A stretch of DNA of 20,669 nucleotides from a virus. Positions within the stretch are counted from its first letter, which is position 1. Each line of letters starts with the position of its first letter. Below the pieces are notes generated by a model. It saw nothing but the letters and a program-made list of their open reading frames with translations, had not been told where the DNA came from and did not search any database. The stretch covers positions 1-20,669 of IMG/VR virus record IMGVR_UViG_3300006413_000008; one strand, written 5' to 3'. A program made the position numbers and the translations under genes. Positions 7,303 to 13,101 of the stretch are shown here, in pieces.

Positions 7303-7596
7303 ATGGCTAGAAATGATAGATTAAGCAACTACAGAACAACTTGGTTTAACAATGATAATTTTGGCGGTGTGCGATATGTGAATACCGACATTGTGACGTG
7401 GAAGGATGGCAAGGTAACACTCAACTCAGATGGTTGGGAAACTGTCACAACCAAGCGCAAAATGAACCAAGCCTCTAATCAATTTGGTTTGCGCTTTGAT
7501 GTTTACCAAGACAACTTCGAATGGTTCGTAAACTTACCAAACGGACAAACCGTCAAATATTATGACGGTATCACATTTGAAATCTTTGGAGGTTAA
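7303..7596 (+). CDS. 97-aa conserved phage protein, function unknown
   Basis: First gene of the rightward block, with AAAGGA nine to ten bases before the ATG. The core GVRYVNTDIVTW, GKVTLNSDGWETVTTKRKMN and FGLRFDVYQD is a pattern I associate with a small hypothetical family in phages and mobile DNA. It is beta-rich with several tryptophans, no cysteine, and no catalytic or helix-turn-helix motif. Its stop codon TAA (7594-7596) forms the first three bases of the long hairpin that follows, so ribosomes finishing this gene would run into that structure. Early expression is likely from its promoter-proximal place. Confidence 0.7.
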   Translation: MARNDRLSNYRTTWFNNDNFGGVRYVNTDIVTWKDGKVTLNSDGWETVTTKRKMNQASNQFGLRFDVYQDNFEWFVNLPNGQTVKYYDGITFEIFGG

Positions 7597-7671
7597 GCAT
7601 CGGTGCAGAGCGGTTATATCCGCTCTCATCCCATGCTTAGTTAAGGCATGAAAACAACAGAGGAAAAAATG
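7594..7671 (+). promoter_or_regulatory. structured RNA leader, copy 1 (two alternative helices)
   Basis: From the stop codon of the 97-aa gene the RNA can fold into a long hairpin. The pairs are TAAGCAT (7594-7600) with ATGCTTA (7633-7639), GGTG (7602-7605) with CATC (7627-7630), and AGAGCGG (7607-7613) with CCGCTCT (7620-7626), closing a TTATAT loop. The 3' strand of the outer helix can instead pair downstream, CATGCTT (7632-7638) with AGGCATG (7644-7650). The two folds exclude each other. The Shine-Dalgarno AGAGG (7659-7663) and ATGACAATG follow. A second copy at 9435 keeps both folds despite base changes. It is too long and U-poor for a simple terminator. A regulatory leader or processing site is the likely role. 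Confidence 0.75.
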
Positions 7672-8232
7672 ACAATGAATATAGAAGAACTACAGAAGGT
7701 CTTTAAGTCTCATGGCTTAAACCTTGAGATAGTCTCTAACGATCAAATCGCATGGCGTGACGAATACGCAAACGTTCTGAGAGTGAGAGTTTATCTAAAC
7801 CAACAACACATCTTTGAATTACATTCGGAATGTCGGTCGATTGGTTATGCAGCCGAACAAATCGAGCATTTGATAGCCGACACAAAGGAAGAAATAGAAG
7901 ATGCTCAAGGATCGGTCTTTAATCCGTTTTATGAGATCGACAAACCGCGAAAAGATGTGACGGCTTGCTATAAATTCGGTCAACTGGCGCAAAAATTTGA
8001 AGTCAGAGTATCTTCGCTAGGAGATTTTTCGCTAGTCAATCTTGAGACCAGATGTGCAATAGATGCTTTTGTAGAAGAGTTTGACTATTACGCTTGCGAA
8101 GCTCCAGAGAGCTTCCAAAATCTAGCTCAAGAATTATTCATCGAAGAGTTAGGAGAAACGGAGGCCGAAAAAATAGATTGGCCTACAATCACAAAGCATT
8201 TTTTATCAAAGGAAGGGAACCAAAATGTTTAA
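7669..8232 (+). CDS. 187-aa protein of unknown function behind RNA leader copy 1
   Basis: I start at the ATG at 7669 (MTMNIEELQ). It stands five bases after AGAGG and corresponds exactly to the start of the other leader-linked gene at 9506. An ATG at 7648 lies inside the leader helix and lacks a site. The protein is soluble and acidic, with helical stretches (AAEQIEHLIADTKEEIEDAQ) and an aromatic-acidic second half (FVEEFDYYACEAPESF). No known domain is visible. It overlaps the next gene by 8 bases (ATGTTTAA). An accessory early role, perhaps against host defences, is a guess from context only. Confidence 0.7.
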   Translation: MTMNIEELQKVFKSHGLNLEIVSNDQIAWRDEYANVLRVRVYLNQQHIFELHSECRSIGYAAEQIEHLIADTKEEIEDAQGSVFNPFYEIDKPRKDVTACYKFGQLAQKFEVRVSSLGDFSLVNLETRCAIDAFVEEFDYYACEAPESFQNLAQELFIEELGETEAEKIDWPTITKHFLSKEGNQNV

Positions 8233-9091
8233 ATTCTATAAGAGAATATTTGCCACGTTAAACGATCCTTATAATGACCAAGATTGGAACGGATTTGTTT
8301 ACTTGTCTTTAGGTGACAAAAAACCATCCAGAGATGATGACTACCACAATTTTTATCACATCCAAAAAAATGATGATAAATGGTTAAAGGCGCAAGCCTA
8401 TAGCGGAATGGGTGGGAAACAATATAGCCTTTTGATCGAACGCTCAGAAATTACAAGCGACAGTTTGGAAGAGTTAGAGAACCACCTTTTCGAATGGATC
8501 AAAGGCGAAGTTGGTTTCGATGATTATCGCATTATTTGGGGTGGTGGTGTTGAGACTGAGTTTCCAAACTATGATGATTTAGAAACTTACTACAAAGCCA
8601 AACTAGATTTGTCTCTTTATGGCTTTGAGGATCAATGTTGGCATAATGAAGCCATGCCTCATCTCTGCAAACCATTAGACAATGAAGATGAGGCCATCCG
8701 ATTTTGGATTGACTTCAAAGATCATAAGTTAAGCGATTTACACTATGACAAAAAAGATGACAAACCTTATTTAAGGTACCTTGTTGAACGTAGCGAATAC
8801 GGTTGCTACGACACAAGGCAAGTTTCTAAAAACTTTGAGACCTATAAGGACGCAATCCACTTTGTCAAAAGCTTGGTAAAAAGTTGTGTCTATATGGTCG
8901 AATGGAAAGAAGGCTATCCAGAGGAAATCCAACCAGAGTTTTTTACGCTTAAAGATTTTATGGGCGAAGAATGGAACCTTGAAGCCTACGACTTATCGGT
9001 GGATGACATTGAAGGGCTTTTGATTGGTCAATCAATGGATAGTGTCGGCGTTACTGATCGAATAACAATAACCAGAATGGGAGATGTTTAG
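8225..9091 (+). CDS. 288-aa acidic, aromatic-rich protein with possible internal duplication
   Basis: The ATG at 8225 follows GGAAGGGAACCAAA and overlaps the previous stop by 8 bases. The protein is rich in D, E, Y, W and F with many DD pairs, and has no membrane segment or known catalytic motif. Two similar stretches, KQYSLLIERSE (65-75) and PYLRYLVERSE (181-191), are each preceded by a DD/K-rich segment and followed by a helix. This hints at two copies of one alpha-beta domain. The acidity is compatible with a DNA-mimic inhibitor, as in phage anti-restriction proteins, but that is only an idea. The family is unknown to me. Confidence 0.7.
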   Translation: MFKFYKRIFATLNDPYNDQDWNGFVYLSLGDKKPSRDDDYHNFYHIQKNDDKWLKAQAYSGMGGKQYSLLIERSEITSDSLEELENHLFEWIKGEVGFDDYRIIWGGGVETEFPNYDDLETYYKAKLDLSLYGFEDQCWHNEAMPHLCKPLDNEDEAIRFWIDFKDHKLSDLHYDKKDDKPYLRYLVERSEYGCYDTRQVSKNFETYKDAIHFVKSLVKSCVYMVEWKEGYPEEIQPEFFTLKDFMGEEWNLEAYDLSVDDIEGLLIGQSMDSVGVTDRITITRMGDV

Positions 9092-9092
9092 A

Positions 9093-9272
9093 ATGAACGG
9101 TCAAGAAGTTTACGAAACGTTTGACCGCATCGAACGAACTCTCAAAGAGTTGAGAGATGCAGAAACGTATCTTGAAAAGACAATGTTAAGAATACGCATT
9201 GCTCAAGGCGAATTGGGAAACTTAATACAATATGTAAGATATGAGGTGAAAAAAGATGACGAATTACGATAA
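9093..9272 (+). CDS. 59-aa helical protein, function unknown
   Basis: I start at ATG 9093 (MNGQEVYETF), nine bases after GGGAG (9079-9083). The in-frame ATG at 9084 touches that site with no spacing. The product is almost entirely helical and charged (RIERTLKELRDAETYLEKTMLRIRIAQG), probably a coiled-coil dimer. It lies directly after the 288-aa gene and its 3' end overlaps the next small gene by 17 bases. No family recognised. Confidence 0.6.
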   Translation: MNGQEVYETFDRIERTLKELRDAETYLEKTMLRIRIAQGELGNLIQYVRYEVKKDDELR

Positions 9273-9366
9273 AAACGCAGTTGATAAAGCAATAGCAACA
9301 TCAACTAAACCCATTAGCAAAAAAGAAGCTAAACTTATTCATGCTTTATTAAAAGGGAATAAATAA
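9256..9366 (+). CDS. 36-aa lysine-rich microprotein
   Basis: ATG at 9256 stands eight bases after GAGG (9244-9247), which lies inside the end of the preceding gene. It encodes 36 residues (MTNYDKNAVDKAIATSTKPI, then SKKEAKLIHALLKGNK). The product looks like two short amphipathic helices. The overlap and the ribosome-binding site support translation. No family recognised, and function unknown. Confidence 0.55.
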   Translation: MTNYDKNAVDKAIATSTKPISKKEAKLIHALLKGNK

Positions 9367-9368
9367 AA

Positions 9369-9437
9369 ATGATTAGTGAAACCATTTTAAGTGCGGTTGC
9401 AATCGCTATGCTATTTGCAATCGTACTATTTGCTTAA
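9369..9437 (+). CDS. 22-aa single-span membrane microprotein
   Basis: ATG at 9369 follows the preceding stop by two bases, with AAGGG 11 bases upstream. The product, MISETILSAVAIAMLFAIVL plus FA, is one hydrophobic helix long enough to span the membrane, with a short polar N-terminus. Its TAA (9435-9437) is the first part of RNA leader copy 2, exactly as the 97-aa gene's TAA begins copy 1. It may be a real membrane peptide, a leader peptide whose translation controls the hairpin, or both. Confidence 0.55.
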   Translation: MISETILSAVAIAMLFAIVLFA

Positions 9438-9508
9438 GTATCGGTGTGGAGCGGTTTAGCCGCTCCCATCCCATGCTTAATCAGAGGCATGACAACAGAG
9501 GGAAAATG
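9435..9508 (+). promoter_or_regulatory. structured RNA leader, copy 2 (covarying duplicate of copy 1)
   Basis: The same architecture as at 7594. TAAGTAT (9435-9441) pairs with ATGCTTA (9473-9479), with a G-U replacing the G-C of copy 1. GGTG (9443-9446) pairs with CATC (9467-9470). GGAGCGG (9448-9454) pairs with CCGCTCC (9460-9466), where the closing A-T pair of copy 1 has become G-C. The alternative helix CATGCTT (9472-9478) with AGGCATG (9485-9491) is kept, although its loop differs. ACAGAGGGAAA and ATGACAATG follow. Retained pairing with changed bases supports an RNA-level function. Confidence 0.75.
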
Positions 9509-9796
9509 ACAATGACAGATTATGTAAAAGTTAGATTTGGATTTTTTGATAATGAAAACGATCCTATTTATGAGGGCTTCTATAATCCTTTAGGTAAACG
9601 TTGGAATGGTTGGTTAAATCCATATGTTACTAAGGAAGTATTTGATAAAATAATGGATGACAATGTGCCAAAAGTTTTTAATCCAGATTGGGATGAAGAG
9701 GAATTTTGGCTTGATTATCTAAACCAAGAACCAAACAAAGATGGGCTTTATTTTTTAGGTTATGGTCTTTGTTGGTATGATGAAAATGATGTTTAA
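9506..9796 (+). CDS. 96-aa acidic aromatic protein behind RNA leader copy 2
   Basis: I start at ATG 9506 (MTMTDYVKVRFGFFD), after AGAGGGAAA and matching the MTM start of the gene behind leader copy 1. An ATG in frame at 9446 lies inside the hairpin and would be an artefact. The protein is very rich in F, W, Y, D, N and G (for example NPDWDEEEFWLDYLNQ, YFLGYGLCWYDEND) and strongly acidic. No known domain, and no membrane helix. The next gene's Shine-Dalgarno site (AAGGAG, 9795-9800) overlaps its stop codon. Confidence 0.65.
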   Translation: MTMTDYVKVRFGFFDNENDPIYEGFYNPLGKRWNGWLNPYVTKEVFDKIMDDNVPKVFNPDWDEEEFWLDYLNQEPNKDGLYFLGYGLCWYDENDV

Positions 9797-9806
9797 GGAG
9801 ATGACA

Positions 9807-10025
9807 ATGGCAAATAAACCAACAATTTCACAATCAGATTTTGTGGAACTTTATAGCACCATCGGAGAGGCTTGGCTTGAGGACGCTTACCTAGGTGAGC
9901 ATATCTGGAACGTGGATGATCCAGAGAACATAGTTTTAACAGAGAGGGCGCAAGACCAGTTCAACTCAATCACCGATCAACTAGACGGAATTTTGCGCCA
10001 GTTTTTAAAAGTAGAAGGAGAATAA
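9807..10025 (+). CDS. 72-aa acidic protein, function unknown
   Basis: I start at ATG 9807 (MANKPTISQ), six bases after AAGGAG. The in-frame ATG at 9801 touches the site. The product is helical and acidic (FVELYSTIGEAWLEDAYLGE, then LTERAQDQFNSITDQLDGIL), with no recognised family. Tight spacing on both sides places it in the same operon as the flanking unknown genes. Confidence 0.65.
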   Translation: MANKPTISQSDFVELYSTIGEAWLEDAYLGEHIWNVDDPENIVLTERAQDQFNSITDQLDGILRQFLKVEGE

Positions 10026-10028
10026 GCA

Positions 10029-10361
10029 ATGATTGACAATGTAATTTTAAAAATAAGAGATAAAGAAAGCGACCAAAACTATTGGGGTTGGGAATTTGTA
10101 AAGGTGTTAAAAGTTTTAGAGGGTCGAACTATAGAGTGGACGCCAACCACCAAGAGAGATGACCCAGACCATAAACATTTTTGGGATCGCTTACCAATCG
10201 GTGATATTCACAAAATAACAACCAAAGAAATAGAAATTTTTATTTACTGTTACGATTTAAATGAAAAGGGGGAACAAGAAAATTCTAGCTTAGAAAGAAT
10301 TTCGGAGGAAGATTTTTGGAATTTGCTTTGTTATGAATATAATGTTTTCACAATAGAATAA
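10029..10361 (+). CDS. 110-aa protein of unknown function, last gene before terminator
   Basis: ATG at 10029 stands about nine bases after AAGGAG. The protein mixes beta strands (DNVILKIRD, HKITTKEIEIFIYCYDL) with tryptophan-rich segments (NYWGWEFVKVLK) and an acidic end (SEEDFWNLLCYEYN). No domain recognised. It is followed within 30 bases by a strong intrinsic terminator, which makes it the last gene of the rightward block. Confidence 0.65.
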   Translation: MIDNVILKIRDKESDQNYWGWEFVKVLKVLEGRTIEWTPTTKRDDPDHKHFWDRLPIGDIHKITTKEIEIFIYCYDLNEKGEQENSSLERISEEDFWNLLCYEYNVFTIE

Positions 10362-10388
10362 TTTTCCTCTAGGCGTAACTGCCCACCT

Positions 10389-10417
10389 AGCCCACGTTTA
10401 ATCGTGGGCTTTTTTTT
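10389..10417 (+). terminator. intrinsic terminator of the rightward block
   Basis: AGCCCACG (10389-10396) and CGTGGGCT (10403-10410) form an 8-bp GC-rich stem around a TTTAAT loop, followed by an unbroken run of T to 10417. It is unidirectional for the plus strand. The stop codon and last codons of the opposing 65-aa gene lie inside it. Confidence 0.9.
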
Positions 10418-10595
10418 GTTCGGCTGCCCCAACTCCGTAGGTGAAGCGCAAGAGATCAAGGGCTTGGTATGACAAATGCAAAAGCTCATCTGTTGGGATT
10501 GTTCCAATGTGTTCACCGTCTATCCAAAGCCTCAAGCCGTCATCGTAAACGCTCCACCTTATCGCGTGCTTTTCTCTATTTCTATTTTGCGCCAT
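10398..10595 (-). CDS. 65-aa small protein, function unknown, end of replication operon
   Basis: I start at ATG 10595 (MAQNRNREKHAIRW), about eight bases after AAAGGG. An in-frame ATG at 10625 is also possible. The short protein has a basic N-terminus and a segment SVYDDGLRLWIDGEHIGTIP that looks like a small beta sheet, then a helix (ELLHLSYQALDLL). It overlaps the end of the repeat-containing gene by 37 bases. Its final codons (KKAHD and stop) are encoded by the arms and loop of the opposing terminator. No known family. Confidence 0.6.
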   Translation of the reverse strand: MAQNRNREKHAIRWSVYDDGLRLWIDGEHIGTIPTDELLHLSYQALDLLRFTYGVGAAEQKKAHD

Positions 10596-10963
10596 TGTAT
10601 CGCCCTTTTTTCGTTTTCGCTCCACTTGGGAACATCTAATTTAAATATTGATCTTCGATTAGCAAATCCTTTGAGCTCATCAATCGTTTTTATCGTCGCT
10701 AATTTTCTTTCTAATTCTTGAATACTGGCGTGATGAGTATTTTCGCTAGGACTATCTTCCCTGGTATTTTCGCTAGGACTATTTTCGCTAGTATTTGTGC
10801 CAGGAGTATTTTCGCTAGGAGTATTTTCGCTAGGACTATTTTCGCTAGGACTGGTCCAGGCCCGGTTTTGCCTTGGCAGCAGTTTGAACGTTGCGCCTGG
10901 AAACACCTCGAGAACCTTTTGTTTTAATTTTTTTAACTGCAACTGATGACCAGGATTTAACAC
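10559..10963 (-). CDS. 134-aa protein with (S/T)PSEN pentapeptide repeats
   Basis: The frame starts with GTG at 10963 (AAGG upstream). A basic N-terminal part (QLKKLKQKVLEVFPGATFKL, residues about 9-28) and a helical, basic C-terminal part (IQELERKLATIKTIDELKGF, later FKLDVPKWSENEKRAIQW) are joined by a linker at about residues 37-75. The linker is built from SPSEN/TPSEN pentapeptides that come from a 15-bp DNA tandem repeat. The linker should be disordered and acidic, while the ends could bind nucleic acid. It follows the primase-helicase gene across a 150-base repeat-rich gap, so a replication accessory role (initiator or helicase loader) is possible but unproven. Confidence 0.65.
   Translation of the reverse strand: MLNPGHQLQLKKLKQKVLEVFPGATFKLLPRQNRAWTSPSENSPSENTPSENTPGTNTSENSPSENTREDSPSENTHHASIQELERKLATIKTIDELKGFANRRSIFKLDVPKWSENEKRAIQWRKIEIEKSTR
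10738..10851. repeat. 15-bp tandem repeat array inside coding sequence
   Basis: The plus-strand consensus is TATTTTCGCTAGGAC. Units begin at 10738, 10753 (12 bp, degenerate), 10765, 10780 (12 bp), 10792 (diverged), 10807, 10822 and 10837. All unit lengths are multiples of three, so the frame is kept. On the minus strand they encode the PSEN linker. As DNA they resemble iterons. Confidence 0.85.
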
Positions 10964-10981
10964 AACCTTAAACCTTACCTA

Positions 10982-11029
10982 ACCGAAACCGAACCGAAAC
11001 GTATTACTATACGTTTTCGGTTTTTCGGT
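10982..11029. repeat. long imperfect hairpin between primase gene and repeat gene
   Basis: ACCGAAA (10982-10988), AACCG (10992-10996) and AAACGTAT (10997-11004) pair in order with TTTCGGT (11023-11029), CGGTT (11018-11022) and ATACGTTT (11009-11016) around a TACT loop. That is 20 bp, with one 3-base and one 1-base bulge. The left arm is built of CCGAA(A) units. No T run follows in either direction, so it is not a standard terminator. An origin hairpin, RNA processing site or operator is possible. Confidence 0.7.
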
Positions 11030-11052
11030 CGTGTATTCGCATTTCCTTATTC

Positions 11053-11085
11053 TTGACCGATTTACGACCGGATTGACCGATTTAC
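11053..11085. repeat. two 13-bp direct repeats, 20-bp period (iteron-like)
   Basis: TTGACCGATTTAC occurs at 11053-11065 and 11073-11085, two helical turns apart, with an extra GACCG at 11066 between them. A related TTGACCGAAAT lies at 11188 inside the primase gene. With the hairpin next to it this looks like a protein-binding array. Confidence 0.65.
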
Positions 11086-11116
11086 TACTCATAACCCATT
11101 GATTTATATACATACG

Positions 11117-13012
11117 CTAAAACGGTTCACTCTTCTCTTTGTCGGATGTTTTGCCATCACTGCCACAGAACCATATTTTGCCCTCATTGACCGAAATATG
11201 ACCATTTTCAAACATTGCATCGAATGTTTGTTTATATGTTTGTTGTGGTTTTTTAACGCCGACAAGTTTACCGATGAAATGTTCTTGCAGAGTATCTTCG
11301 CTAATACACCAGAACTTTGCATTGTCTGGCCATCCGGCTCCGCTAGGGTTGGGTGCGCCTATACCTTCACCTCTTAGCTGCGTGAATACTTGCTTAAATA
11401 ATTTTTGGTTTTTGCCTTTGATCCGTGGTTTCGCTACCTCATTTATTTCGTCATCTGTGGCTTCTCGAATGACACAAGTTGTGACCGGATCGCCATCCTC
11501 ATCTTCGCCCAGGTGAACCACCTCTAGGATAAAGTTAAGCATTTCGCCAGTTTCCATATCTCTTTGCTTTGTGGCTACTGCGGTTCTGATGCGTGTATCT
11601 TCGTCAAATGACAGTTCGATTTCTGTGTCTATTGCGGCTCGAATGCTCGATGCACCACGCAATCCTTTGCTAGTATCTTTGCCGGAGTGCGCGATAAGCA
11701 TAATGTGAACGCCAGTTCTTTCTCTTATTCCGTCTAGCTGCATGATAAATTTTGCCGCTTCTGAGTTCGAGTTCTCATCCATTTGACCCTGTGTGGCTCT
11801 GGATAGCGTGTCGATGACAAGCATTTTGCATTGTCCATGCGACTTACTTATTTCTCTTATTATGGCTTCGACCTTTTCAATGTCCTCTTCTGCGTTAAAC
11901 AAATTGATAGGGCTAGGTCTGATGGCAAGCTTTACATCTGTATGATCCTGGTATTGTTGTCTAAGTGCAACCAGGCGGTTTTGGAATGAATTACCGCCCT
12001 CTGTTGCCAAGTAAACTACTGATCCGCCTTGTACTCGACTATTGAGCCACATTTCGTTTGCGGCTATGTGCCACGATAGGTCTAGGGCAAAGAACGACTT
12101 ACCAACGTTTGACGGGCCGAATACAGCACTAATTGTGTTTTCGGTAAGCCAGCCTTTGACCAGGTATGTTTTCGCTATCTGTGCGACAGCTTGGTCTGGA
12201 AATATAACCTCATCTAAAACATTTTTGGGCTCTAATGCTTTTCTTGTGTACTCTGCACCCCTGGCGATCCAAACGTCATTCCAATCGAGACCTTCGCCAT
12301 GCGGCATGATGCTTTCCACGCCATGATCTGAGAACGCTTTTTCGCACGCTTTTATGCCTGCCTCATCATTATCTCCGGCAATGATAAGCTTTGCGTTTGG
12401 TTTGACTGCTTTGAGCTCTTCAACAACATTTGTAATATTACTGGCATTTAGCGCAAAAACGCATGGTTTTCCGGTGGCTTCCGTTACGCTGCAAGCGGTA
12501 GCCCAACCTTCGCTAATGTAGGCAAAGTCGGTGATTGGCCCGTTTACTACTGAAAAACAACCTTTGTATTGCAAACCATGATTAAATTTCTTTTTGCCAT
12601 TCTCATCTATAAACTGCGTGCCTTGTATTTGCCCTTTGCTATTTATTATTTGTATTTTTAAGTCACCCTCATCAACTTCTGCATTATGTTGTTTTATTCT
12701 TTTTCGCGTTAAATAAGGGTGAACTTCCTCTGTTTCTGGAAAGTTAACCACTGTTTCTTCCTTTGTTGGATACACGTTTAGTCCTCTCAATGCCTCGATT
12801 ATGGCTTTCCAATCTCCGCACTTCCTACAATTAACCTTAACTTCGCCCTGGTAATCCGTAATCCAGAACCTATCTGTGCCGCCACAGTTAGGGCAAGACC
12901 CTTTATATTCATTGCCAAATCGTTTTAGGTTGAGAGCTGACACAATCTGTGGTGCGTATATGCTATATGTTGCGGGTGGATACTTGCCTTTATCTATATT
13001 TTGAACTACCAT
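11117..13012 (-). CDS. bifunctional primase-helicase (zinc ribbon, Toprim, RepA-like ATPase)
   Basis: A 631-residue replication protein. An N-terminal zinc ribbon (C40, C43, C62, C65 in CPNCGGTDRFW...CRKC) resembles those of P4- and T7-type primases. A Toprim domain follows, with E168 in SEGWATA and D214/D216 in IAGDNDEAG, the metal-binding residues for primer synthesis. From about 290 a RecA/RepA-like helicase domain has Walker A GPSNVGKS (299-306), Walker B MLVID (397-401) and a sensor region LIAHSGKDTSKGLRGASSIR. It unwinds the fork and primes synthesis. AAGG precedes the ATG. It lies downstream of the methyltransferase and upstream of a repeat-rich gap that may be the origin. No DNA polymerase is in the window. 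Confidence 0.92.
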   Translation of the reverse strand: MVVQNIDKGKYPPATYSIYAPQIVSALNLKRFGNEYKGSCPNCGGTDRFWITDYQGEVKVNCRKCGDWKAIIEALRGLNVYPTKEETVVNFPETEEVHPYLTRKRIKQHNAEVDEGDLKIQIINSKGQIQGTQFIDENGKKKFNHGLQYKGCFSVVNGPITDFAYISEGWATACSVTEATGKPCVFALNASNITNVVEELKAVKPNAKLIIAGDNDEAGIKACEKAFSDHGVESIMPHGEGLDWNDVWIARGAEYTRKALEPKNVLDEVIFPDQAVAQIAKTYLVKGWLTENTISAVFGPSNVGKSFFALDLSWHIAANEMWLNSRVQGGSVVYLATEGGNSFQNRLVALRQQYQDHTDVKLAIRPSPINLFNAEEDIEKVEAIIREISKSHGQCKMLVIDTLSRATQGQMDENSNSEAAKFIMQLDGIRERTGVHIMLIAHSGKDTSKGLRGASSIRAAIDTEIELSFDEDTRIRTAVATKQRDMETGEMLNFILEVVHLGEDEDGDPVTTCVIREATDDEINEVAKPRIKGKNQKLFKQVFTQLRGEGIGAPNPSGAGWPDNAKFWCISEDTLQEHFIGKLVGVKKPQQTYKQTFDAMFENGHISVNEGKIWFCGSDGKTSDKEKSEPF

Positions 13013-13074
13013 TGCCTTATATCCTTACCTCTGTTTTGGGTATTCATTGTCATAATTTATTTGCTTAAACTAAG

Positions 13075-13101
13075 CCCCAGTTTTATACTGGGGTTTTTTT
13101 T
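13075..13101 (+). terminator. hairpin with T run overlapping the methyltransferase 3' end
   Basis: CCCCAG (13075-13080) and CTGGGG (13088-13093) enclose TTTTATA and are followed by eight T on the plus strand. No plus-strand gene lies close upstream, so it may block antisense transcription. On the minus strand the same stem is followed by a small GCTTA/TAAGC hairpin, which could attenuate between methyltransferase and primase. Confidence 0.55.

Noticed and set aside
7594-7639. Simple intrinsic terminator after the 97-aa gene
   Set aside because: There is no T run after the stem, a long multi-part helix is present, and a second copy with compensatory changes sits before another gene start.
9446-9505. 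N-terminal extension of the 96-aa protein
   Set aside because: It would be translated from within the hairpin. The matching start behind leader copy 1 shows that ATGACAATG is the start.
10738-10851. CRISPR-like array
   Set aside because: The repeats are 15 bp in direct tandem with no unique spacers, and they are in frame with a protein linker.
10718-10927. Plus-strand frame with FARTIF-type pentapeptide repeats
   Set aside because: It is the antisense reading of the 15-bp repeats in the minus-strand gene. It has no ribosome-binding site and lies inside a leftward operon.
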